A DNA stretch of 59,519 nt from an uncultured Pseudanabaenaceae cyanobacterium (GTDB lineage Bacteria > Cyanobacteriota > Cyanobacteriia > PCC-9006 > JAAUQQ01). The DNA lies in NCBI GenBank assembly GCA_938017515.1, contig CALIJJ010000220.1, positions 1 to 59,519 on the forward strand. Reading direction: 5' to 3'. Of this stretch, positions 1-6,852 are shown in pieces. Within the stretch, counting starts at the first letter, position 1; each line of letters opens with the position of its first letter. Position numbers and translations under genes: made by a program. The notes below the pieces were generated by a model. The model was not told where the DNA came from, searched no databases, and saw nothing but the letters and a program-made list of their open reading frames with translations.

Positions 1-993
1 CAGCTCGATCAGCTACTAGCCGACAAACAGATTTTTGAATACTGGTCCCATGCAGCAGCCTACCTGCCCATGCGTGACTACCGCTTCAGCCTGCCTCGCA
101 AACATGCACTCGCAACCGGAGAGCAGAAACACTGGTATAAGCGTGATGAACAGATGATGAAATTGGTGCTCCAGCGCATTGCTACCGAAGGGCCTTTGAT
201 GGCCAAAGACTTTGAGCATACTGGCAAAAAGCTCGGTGCATGGACAACCAAACCCGCCAAACGTGCCCTGGAATATCTGTTTATGCAGGGAGACCTCATG
301 GTGCCGCACCGGGTCAACTTTCATAAGGTTTATGACCTTACAGAGCGGGTATTGCCAGAAGGGACCGAGACGAGCCTGCCTGAGCCAGAAGAATACGCCC
401 GGTTTCTGATTACGCAATATCTACGTGCAAACGGATTGGGTCAGGCAGCCGAAATTGCCTATTTGCGGAACGGCACCAAGCCGCTTATTTCTAAGACATT
501 GAAGGAGATGGTTTCTAACAGAGAGCTGCTACAGATTGAAGTTGCCGGTCAGCTCTACCACGCATTACCAAACGCTCTAGAATTGCTCAGCAAACCGTTA
601 TCCCGCAGCAAACTCAAGATACTCTCACCCTTTGACAATCTTGTCATCCAGCGCAAACGCATGACAACACTGTTCGGATTTGACTATCTCATTGAGTGCT
701 ACGTCTCCGAGGCCAAACGACAATACGGCTACTTCTCTCTCCCCATTCTGTGGGACGGAAAGCTGGTTGCTCGCATGGACTGCAAAGCCGAGAGAAATCA
801 ATCACGGTTGCACATTCATCACCTCGCACTGGAACCCACAGTCTTAAAAACCGATGCGCTGTTCCTTGCCCTGCGCAAAGAATTGGAATCATTCCTACAG
901 TTCAATCACTGCAACACACTCCGGTTACACAGAACCTCCCCCGCAAAGGTCAAATCGGAGTTGCAGAAGTTGATCAATGATTGGGCAGGATGA
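1..993 (+). CDS. YcaQ-like winged-helix DNA glycosylase family protein, 5' truncated
   Basis: The reading frame is open from base 1, so the gene starts outside the window; about 330 codons remain. The visible part begins with a segment containing EYWSHAAAYLPMRDYRF, which is typical of the YcaQ/AlkX family (COG3214, HTH_42 winged-helix proteins), and continues with the winged-helix-rich middle and C-terminal parts (for example LSPFDNLVIQRKR). Family knowledge: E. coli YcaQ is a DNA glycosylase that unhooks interstrand crosslinks; its catalytic motif lies in the N-terminal part, which is not in the window, so activity cannot be judged. The stop codon sits in a 16-bp tandem duplication. The next gene (hpt) converges on it. 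The methionine at position 70 is internal to the family homology, so it is not taken as the start. Confidence 0.85.
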   Translation, partial: QLDQLLADKQIFEYWSHAAAYLPMRDYRFSLPRKHALATGEQKHWYKRDEQMMKLVLQRIATEGPLMAKDFEHTGKKLGAWTTKPAKRALEYLFMQGDLMVPHRVNFHKVYDLTERVLPEGTETSLPEPEEYARFLITQYLRANGLGQAAEIAYLRNGTKPLISKTLKEMVSNRELLQIEVAGQLYHALPNALELLSKPLSRSKLKILSPFDNLVIQRKRMTTLFGFDYLIECYVSEAKRQYGYFSLPILWDGKLVARMDCKAERNQSRLHIHHLALEPTVLKTDALFLALRKELESFLQFNHCNTLRLHRTSPAKVKSELQKLINDWAG

Positions 994-1010
994 AGATTGG
1001 GCAGGATGAA
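979..1010. repeat. 16-bp tandem duplication at the stop codon of the YcaQ-like gene
   Basis: GATTGGGCAGGATGAA occurs twice head to tail (979-994 and 995-1010). The first copy supplies the TGA stop codon and the second carries the same triplet out of use. It is followed by a shorter duplication of GCGTCCCA. Confidence 0.85.
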
Positions 1011-1102
1011 GCGTCCCAAGCGTCCCAGCTCGATTGCCGAGAAGGCAAAACAATTGCCCACAGCCAACAGCTCAGCCCACAGCCAGACTCAAGCAAATAC
1101 CC

Positions 1103-2143
1103 TCAGAATTTTCCTAACCAGCAAGCAACCGGAAAGAGCAAATACTCCAGAAAAAACAGTCGCCAAATGAACTGATAAAACCGAGTCATCTGCTGCTGTT
1201 GCCCCACCTCCACCCGACGACTCTTCCACCACATCAGCCCCAGCAATCCCCCATGGCTGATGACCAAAAACCACGGGTTCACCGCCAACACTCCCGCTAA
1301 GCCCAAGCCAATCAAAAGCCCATAGCACAGCGTCAGCACCCACCGCGACAGGTTAAACACAAACGACGCACCCAAGCGCACCGTCAGCGTCCGAATCTGA
1401 AACAGACGATCGCCCTCCAAATCCGGAATATCCTTGAAAATCGCGATCGCAAACGCAAACAAAATCACAAACGCCGTCAACGCCCAAACCTCCGCAGGCA
1501 AAGACTGAAAATCAAAGCCCTGACCACTCCACAATCGCCGGAAATGCGCAAAAAATCCTAAATTCACAACAACACCGCGCACGCCAAAAATGCACAACGC
1601 CGCCCAAAACGGAAACCGCTTCAGCCGCATCGGCGGCAACGAATAGGCCGTCCCGATTGCCAAACTCAGCGCCACCGTCCAAAATAGCTCCGCCCCCTGC
1701 AACGCTGCCAGGAACATCGCGAGGAATCCCGTCACCGCCACAATCCAACGCCCCTCCCGCACCGAAAAGGCCCCAGACGCCAACGGTAGCTCCGGCTTAT
1801 TGATGCGATCGATCGCAATATCTTCCAGCTGATTCAGCCCGACGATATAGACATTGGCACAGAGACTCGGGATTAGCGCCGCCAAAAGCCAACCCACCAT
1901 GGCGATCGCAGAGGGTGCCGCAACCGTCGCCGGAACCAACGCCATCGCCATTGCTCCCAAGGCCAACACGCTCAGGGTTGTACCTACAATCGTATGGGGA
2001 CGAGAGAAAGCCCAGAGCGATCGCAACCAATCCCGAGAAAACAACGGACCAGAGCCCCGAGAACCAGACGTCCGAGAATTCGCATCAACAACCACAGCCA
2101 ACACCCCAAAAATAATTGATCCAACAACGGTAGGGGCGCGCAT
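1103..2143 (-). CDS. hpt: Homogentisate phytyltransferase (UbiA family)
   Basis: This enzyme prenylates homogentisate with phytyl diphosphate in the committed step of tocopherol synthesis and is an integral membrane protein. The sequence is UbiA-type: FSRPHTIVGTTLSV near the N-terminus, a first Asp motif NQLEDIAIDRINKP (about residues 104-117), a second Asp motif FKDIPDLEGDR (about 236-246), and multiple hydrophobic helices. It matches the Synechocystis Slr1736 type along its length. The frame stays open upstream to 2230, but that stretch is repeat DNA. The ATG at 2143 has a GGGAGG seven bases upstream, itself part of a repeat; a GTG near 2095 is the alternative and closer to the Slr1736 start. 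It lies downstream of a tocopherol-type methyltransferase on the same strand, so an operon is likely. Confidence 0.93.
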   Translation of the reverse strand: MRAPTVVGSIIFGVLAVVVDANSRTSGSRGSGPLFSRDWLRSLWAFSRPHTIVGTTLSVLALGAMAMALVPATVAAPSAIAMVGWLLAALIPSLCANVYIVGLNQLEDIAIDRINKPELPLASGAFSVREGRWIVAVTGFLAMFLAALQGAELFWTVALSLAIGTAYSLPPMRLKRFPFWAALCIFGVRGVVVNLGFFAHFRRLWSGQGFDFQSLPAEVWALTAFVILFAFAIAIFKDIPDLEGDRLFQIRTLTVRLGASFVFNLSRWVLTLCYGLLIGLGLAGVLAVNPWFLVISHGGLLGLMWWKSRRVEVGQQQQMTRFYQFIWRLFFLEYLLFPVACWLGKF

Positions 2144-2152
2144 CCCGCGCCC
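2133..2152. repeat. Short GC-rich palindrome (GGGCGCG / CGCGCCC)
   Basis: Arms GGGCGCG (2134-2140) and CGCGCCC (2146-2152) around a five-base loop form a compact hairpin. It belongs to the repeat-rich stretch upstream of hpt and supplies the Shine-Dalgarno-like GGGAGG and the ATG of the chosen hpt start. Confidence 0.6.
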
Positions 2153-2179
2153 TCCCATCTCTATTGCGCACCACGGACG

Positions 2180-2265
2180 GTAGGTTGGGTAAAGCAACGC
2201 GAAACCCAACAATGCCATGGCAAAATCCATACCTGTTGGGTTTCACTGCGTTCTACCCAACCTAC
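2180..2265. repeat. Large imperfect inverted repeat (GTAGGTTGGGT ... ACCCAACCTAC)
   Basis: The left arm at 2180-2211 and right arm at 2234-2265 are each 32 bases and nearly complementary, with a 22-base loop. Both start and end with GTAGGTTGGGT/ACCCAACCTAC and GAAACCCAACA/TGTTGGGTTTC. Palindromic repeats with this core are familiar in many cyanobacterial genomes. The stop codon of the upstream methyltransferase (2262-2264) lies inside the right arm, and transcription into hpt must pass through the hairpin. Confidence 0.85.
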
Positions 2266-3128
2266 GCCTTGGTTCCCGCCAGCAAGCCGTACCGAATCAA
2301 TCCCGTCCGATAGCCCTCCTGCATCAACGGAATCGCCAACGCCCCCTCAAAGGTTTGCCAACCCGCCGTCGCAATGCCCCACAAGACCTTCGGATTCAGC
2401 GCCGATCGCACGACATCATCCCAAAACGGAGCCACCGCCTTCGACCAGTCCGCCGTTTGCATCTTTTGGAGGGGAAGGGTCTGGGCGATCGCCCCATACT
2501 CCGCCAGCGAAATCACGTGGGGCAAGTGATAGAGGCGATACAAATCCTCCAAATGCTTCCGCTCCCGCGCCGACAGCGGTCCCTTCTCCGCCAGGTCACG
2601 ATGGCACCAGGTCGCCACCAGCAACGTCCCTCCCGGCTTCAGCACCCGGCAACATTCCTGCAAAAACTTAGCCTTGTCCGGCATATGCTCGCCACTTTCC
2701 AAGGACCAGACAAAATCAAAGGACTCATCCGCAAAGGGCATCGCCAAGGCATCCGCCACCTGAAACGTCACCTTCTCCCCAAAGCCATTCACCTCAGCCC
2801 GCGCCTCAGCTCGCTTGGCCTGGACGGGGCTCAGCGTGATTCCTGTTGCAGACGCACCATACTTGGCCGATAGATACAGCGTACTGCCACCAATGCCACA
2901 GCCCACATCCAGCACATTGCCCGGTGATTGCACACCACTCCAGCTCAGCAACTGCTCAATGAGGATACGCTGGGCCTGCTGGGGGGATTGGGGGCGATCG
3001 CGCCCCTCTGTCCCATAGTAGCCATGGTGCATATGCTCCCCCCAAACCTGCTCCCACAGTCCTGAGGATTCGTCATAAAACGACTGGATACGTTTAGCCA
3101 GCGGGGTCTGGGGCAGGGTGGAGGTCAT
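2262..3128 (-). CDS. Gamma-tocopherol methyltransferase family protein
   Basis: This is a 288-residue class I SAM-dependent methyltransferase. The glycine-rich SAM loop VLDVGCGIGG is at residues 72-81, followed by ADALAMPFADESFDFVWSLE and a VLKPGG post-motif. The N-terminus (IQSFYDESSGLWEQVWGEH, HMHHGYYG) is characteristic of the cyanobacterial/plant gamma-tocopherol methyltransferase group (Slr0089 type), which converts gamma- to alpha-tocopherol. Its position directly upstream of hpt on the same strand supports this role. Homology extends to the C-terminal GLIRYGLLAG, after which the stop lies in a palindromic repeat. No clear Shine-Dalgarno sequence precedes the ATG. A related sterol or MPBQ-type methyltransferase is less likely, because a separate clear MPBQ enzyme occurs at 51.9-52.9 kb. 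Confidence 0.9.
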   Translation of the reverse strand: MTSTLPQTPLAKRIQSFYDESSGLWEQVWGEHMHHGYYGTEGRDRPQSPQQAQRILIEQLLSWSGVQSPGNVLDVGCGIGGSTLYLSAKYGASATGITLSPVQAKRAEARAEVNGFGEKVTFQVADALAMPFADESFDFVWSLESGEHMPDKAKFLQECCRVLKPGGTLLVATWCHRDLAEKGPLSARERKHLEDLYRLYHLPHVISLAEYGAIAQTLPLQKMQTADWSKAVAPFWDDVVRSALNPKVLWGIATAGWQTFEGALAIPLMQEGYRTGLIRYGLLAGTKA

Positions 3129-3280
3129 GGCAAGTGCGCAGCATCAGCGCAACGTGAAATCTGCCTTCACCCTAAGAAGCTTTGCCAGGTTTCGCTAGGC
3201 GATCGTTACGCTCGGCAACGGTTTACAGCGGCTTCGTTGCATTGGTTCATGCTTATCCAAAAAGCTTGTCTAAACAGTAC

Positions 3281-4348
3281 CTAATCTCCCGCAATAAAGG
3301 CTGTCATCGACCATTCGCCGGAATCGGTCTGATTGAAAACGGCGCGATAGCCAATGGGGGAAAAGGCATAGCGACTGGACACAAAGCCCTTGCGGCCGTC
3401 GCCGAGCTGCACATACTGCCAGCCCTGATTGGTTGAAGAACTGCGATACCAATCGTCGAGTTGCTGTTGCTCCGCTTCAGACAGGGCATCGGGGTCATAG
3501 GAGAGATAGCCGCCCGTCTTGAGCGCGACATTGGAAACGCGCGTGATCACGGGGCTGCCTAGGCTGGGCAATTTCCGTACGGCCACATCGCTGCCGGTGA
3601 TGATAATGCTTTCGTAGGGATCGAGCTGAGGCACAATTCCAGTGGCGAGGAATGAAGGAGGACAAGCCCAATACTCGTAGGGAGGCTCTGGCGTATCTGT
3701 GGCGCAGCCCGCATCAAAGGTTCGCTCTAGCTGTTTCCAGACGATGGCATCTGGGTTATCGATATCGAGGGTATCCAGTGTGATGGGTCGGCCAAAGGTG
3801 AGGCTGATATTGGGGTCGGAAATTTCTCGTAGGGCCTGGGCATCGCGATCGCGCACAATCCGGCGCATCTTCGCTTTAACCTCGACAAAGTTACTGCCTG
3901 CAACGGCCTCATCCTTCACAAGGACGGGTTGTGGTGTAAACGGTTCGCCACGCTTTTGTTGGTCTTGGTGAGCTAGCGTTAGGTAAGCCTCTGGTGCTGT
4001 CGCGCTCGTGAAAGCAGGCTTTGATGGGGATTGTTCGGCACTGGGTTGGTCTGGTTTGTCCGCAGAATGGTCTCGGTTTGGTGTCGTAACTTGGGGCGCA
4101 GCGGCGATCGCATCGTTATCTGCTGTATCGTTCACAATCGCCTCAAGTTGCGTCTGCCCCTCTTCCTTGACGTTTTTATCACCCGCTTTCTCCTCAGTTT
4201 GAGCCAGTTCTGTGCGGGCTAGCTGGTTCAGATTTGCCTGGGGTTGTAATTCAGGCTGGGATTGGTTGGCGGCAACGCCTGCACCGACGGCAGTGGCGAT
4301 CGCGGCACCCAAGGTGATGAACAACGGAGCTTTGCGAGGGCTAGACAT
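3281..4348 (-). CDS. Exported protein with C-terminal SH3-like region
   Basis: This 355-residue protein starts with a hydrophobic segment after MSSPRKAPLF (LGAAIATAVGAGVAANQ), suggesting a signal peptide or anchor. Residues about 30-140 are a polar, low-complexity Glu/Gln/Asp/Pro linker. The C-terminal third (SDVAVRKLPSLGSPVITRVSN ... GWQYVQLGDGRKGFVSSRYAFSP) looks like a bacterial SH3 domain: variable 'R-x-x-P' start, central GW, and a GFV-x-SRY end. Such domains bind peptidoglycan or other wall ligands. Two cysteines (DAGCATDTP, YWACPPS) could form a disulfide. I do not recognise the middle region (residues 140-260). It is read from its own ATG and is flanked by genes on the same strand with gaps over 150 bp. 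Confidence 0.75.
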   Translation of the reverse strand: MSSPRKAPLFITLGAAIATAVGAGVAANQSQPELQPQANLNQLARTELAQTEEKAGDKNVKEEGQTQLEAIVNDTADNDAIAAAPQVTTPNRDHSADKPDQPSAEQSPSKPAFTSATAPEAYLTLAHQDQQKRGEPFTPQPVLVKDEAVAGSNFVEVKAKMRRIVRDRDAQALREISDPNISLTFGRPITLDTLDIDNPDAIVWKQLERTFDAGCATDTPEPPYEYWACPPSFLATGIVPQLDPYESIIITGSDVAVRKLPSLGSPVITRVSNVALKTGGYLSYDPDALSEAEQQQLDDWYRSSSTNQGWQYVQLGDGRKGFVSSRYAFSPIGYRAVFNQTDSGEWSMTAFIAGD

Positions 4349-4515
4349 AGCGGTTACCTAGAGTTGCTTTCCCTGAGATGAAAGGGGTGAAACGGAACAA
4401 GACCGTCAGTGATGACAACAGCCTTGTTCTGCGCCATTCCAGTCCCCCTGCAAAAGCTATACCAGTTATTCAATTGGCCTAGTCGTTATGTAAACAGCGA
4501 TGAAGGGCTGGAACC

Positions 4516-6588
4516 TTAGCTGGCTAGATGCGATCGCAAAAAGCCCCACTTATCCGCCGCCTCTTCAATGATCTTCGCCGTCGGTTTTCCGGCCCCGTGC
4601 CCCGCCTTCGTTTCAATGCGAATCAGCACCGGATTGTCGCCCTGGTGGGCCGCCTGGAGGGCTGCCGCAAACTTGAAACTGTGGGCAGGAACCACGCGAT
4701 CATCATGATCCGCCGTCGTCACCATCGTCGCAGGATAAGCCGTCCCCGGTTTGAGGTTGTGCAGCGGGGAGTAGGCATAGAGTGCTTCAAACTCGTCGGC
4801 ATTTTCTGAGGAACCGTAGTCCGAGCACCAGGCCCAGCCAATGGTGAACTTATGGAAGCGCAGCATGTCCAGCACTCCCACCGCAGGCAACGCCGCTGCG
4901 AAGAGGTCGGGCCGCTGGGTCATGCAGGCACCGACCAAGAGACCACCGTTGCTGCCGCCGGAAATGGCTAGGTTTGACGAGGCAGTGTATTGATTCGCAA
5001 TCAGCCACTCCGCCGCCGCAATAAAGTCATCAAACACATTTTGCTTATTCAGCTTCGTGCCCGCCTGGTGCCAGGACTCACCATATTCGCCGCCGCCGCG
5101 AAGGTTCGGCACCGCATACACACCTCCCATTTCCATCCACACGAGATTAGAAACCGAAAAGCTGGGCGTCAGCGAAATGTTGAACCCACCGTAGCCATAG
5201 AGAATCGTTGGATTCTTTCCGTTCTTCTCCAGTCCCTTTTTGTAGGAAATGAACATGGGCACCTTGGTGCCGTCTTTGCTGCTGTAGAAGATTTGCTCTG
5301 TGATGTAGTCCTCGGGATTAAAGTCTACGGTGGGTTGGCGGAACAACTCGCGATCGCCCGTCTCCAGATTATAGCGATAGATCGAGGTGGGTGTGGTGTA
5401 ACTGGTAAAGCTAAAGAACGTTTCGGTATCTTCCCGCTTGCCCCCAAAGCCACCGGCGGAGCCAATACCGGGAAGTTCGACTTCGCGAATAAAGTTGCCG
5501 TCAAAACTGAAGATTTTGATTTGCGATCGCGCATCCTTCAAATACGACGCCACAAACTGATTATTCAAAACACCAATGCCCTGAAGCGTTTCTTCTGCCT
5601 CAGGAATCACCTCCCGCCAGTTCTCGCGCTCGGGCTTGGTGATGTCGATGGCAATCACCCGGCCCCGTGGCGCATCCAGATCCGTCTTAAACCAGAACGT
5701 CGTGCCCTCATTATCAATCAGATTAAACTGAGCCTCAAACTCAGAAATCAGTTCAACGACCTCAGCTTCAGGGTTACTCAAATCCTTGTAAAAGACGAGA
5801 TTCTTGCGCTCAGTGCCTTTCCAAACGGAGATTTCGAGGTACTTGCCGTCTTCAGTAACATCGCCACCAAAGCCCCATTCCTTCTCGTCGGGGCGATCGT
5901 AAATCAGGACATCCTCAGACTGGGGCGTACCAATTTGGTGATAGTACAACTTCTGGAAATAGTTAACATCCTCAAACTGGGTTTCCGCATTGGGTTCGTC
6001 GTAGCGAGAATAGAAGAAGCCCGAGCTATCACTCTTCCAGGATGCCCCCGAGAACTTCACCCATTTGAGGTGGTCATCGAGGTCCTTGCCGGTGGCCACA
6101 TCGCGCACCTTCCACTCCTGCCAGTCGGAGCCGGAGCTGGAGAGACCGTAGGCCATCCGCTGACCATCGTCACTCACGGCTAAACCAGACAGCGCCACGG
6201 TTCCGTCGTCGCTCAGGGTGTTGGGATCGAGCAGGACCATTGAGTCACCGTCGAGACTGGTTTGGGTATACAAAACGCTCTGGTTTTGCAGACCGTCGTT
6301 CTTGAAATAGAAGTAGCGCGTTCCCGCCTCCGTCTTGCGCTTGAAGGGAATGCCGTAGCGCTCAAAGTTCCACAGTTCCGTCAGTCGTTTCTGGATATCA
6401 CCCCGCTCACCCAACTCTGCTAGGTAACCCTGGGTGACCCGGTTCTGTGCCTCGACCCAGGCCTGGGTTTCTCCACTGTTCGGGTCTTCGAGCCAGCGGT
6501 AGGGGTCCGAAACCGTTGTGCCGTGGTAGTTGTCGGTTTGTTCGGTGGTGCGAGTTTTGGGGTATTGCAGAGCAGAGTTCTGGGCCAT
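4516..6588 (-). CDS. Prolyl oligopeptidase (S9A family serine peptidase)
   Basis: At 690 residues this is full length for the family. The N-terminal part (YRWLEDPNSGETQAW) and the seven-bladed propeller region are followed by the alpha/beta hydrolase domain with catalytic Ser in GGSNGG (about Ser546), Asp in DHDDRVVPAHS (627-637) and His in KAGHGAG (His664). GYGGFNISLTPSFSV and NLRGGGEYGE are the usual oxyanion and neighbouring motifs. There is no signal peptide, so a cytoplasmic enzyme cleaving short proline-containing peptides is expected. The ATG at 6588 is in the usual family position (MAQNSALQYPKTRTTEQ). It is monocistronic as far as can be seen. An antisense open frame of 397 codons on the plus strand is a shadow. 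Confidence 0.97.
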   Translation of the reverse strand: MAQNSALQYPKTRTTEQTDNYHGTTVSDPYRWLEDPNSGETQAWVEAQNRVTQGYLAELGERGDIQKRLTELWNFERYGIPFKRKTEAGTRYFYFKNDGLQNQSVLYTQTSLDGDSMVLLDPNTLSDDGTVALSGLAVSDDGQRMAYGLSSSGSDWQEWKVRDVATGKDLDDHLKWVKFSGASWKSDSSGFFYSRYDEPNAETQFEDVNYFQKLYYHQIGTPQSEDVLIYDRPDEKEWGFGGDVTEDGKYLEISVWKGTERKNLVFYKDLSNPEAEVVELISEFEAQFNLIDNEGTTFWFKTDLDAPRGRVIAIDITKPERENWREVIPEAEETLQGIGVLNNQFVASYLKDARSQIKIFSFDGNFIREVELPGIGSAGGFGGKREDTETFFSFTSYTTPTSIYRYNLETGDRELFRQPTVDFNPEDYITEQIFYSSKDGTKVPMFISYKKGLEKNGKNPTILYGYGGFNISLTPSFSVSNLVWMEMGGVYAVPNLRGGGEYGESWHQAGTKLNKQNVFDDFIAAAEWLIANQYTASSNLAISGGSNGGLLVGACMTQRPDLFAAALPAVGVLDMLRFHKFTIGWAWCSDYGSSENADEFEALYAYSPLHNLKPGTAYPATMVTTADHDDRVVPAHSFKFAAALQAAHQGDNPVLIRIETKAGHGAGKPTAKIIEEAADKWGFLRSHLAS

Positions 6589-6661
6589 GGCGATCGCGAA
6601 ATGCTTTGAATAACTGACGTAATTTCTAGCCTAACAGGGATACCTGGGCTTGCCAGTCTCT

Positions 6662-6709
6662 GGCCCAAAGACCGGCCCAAAGATTGGCCCAAAGATTGGC
6701 CCAAAGATT
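6662..6709. repeat. 12-bp tandem repeat, four units
   Basis: The unit GGCCCAAAGATT occurs three times in a row, preceded by GGCCCAAAGACC, and a fifth partial unit follows. It lies in the intergenic space between the divergent prolyl oligopeptidase and haemagglutinin-like genes. Confidence 0.9.
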
Positions 6710-6852
6710 GGCCAGAGGAGTTGGCAGCCGGAAGCCCTATTTATGCTCTGTGGAAAGGGAACTGGGAATTGGGCATTCTCAGACTGAGAGCAGGCGTCGC
6801 TACCATTTCTTCATCGTCATCCGTTAAGCCATCATCCGTTTGCGATCCGTCC

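Noticed and set aside
2144..2230. N-terminal extension of hpt to 2230
   Set aside because: The extra residues are encoded by palindromic repeat DNA and show no similarity to homologue N-termini.
4990..6183. 397-codon plus-strand frame opposite the prolyl oligopeptidase
   Set aside because: The minus strand encodes a full, canonical S9A peptidase with all catalytic motifs; the opposite frame has no recognisable domain and follows from codon bias.
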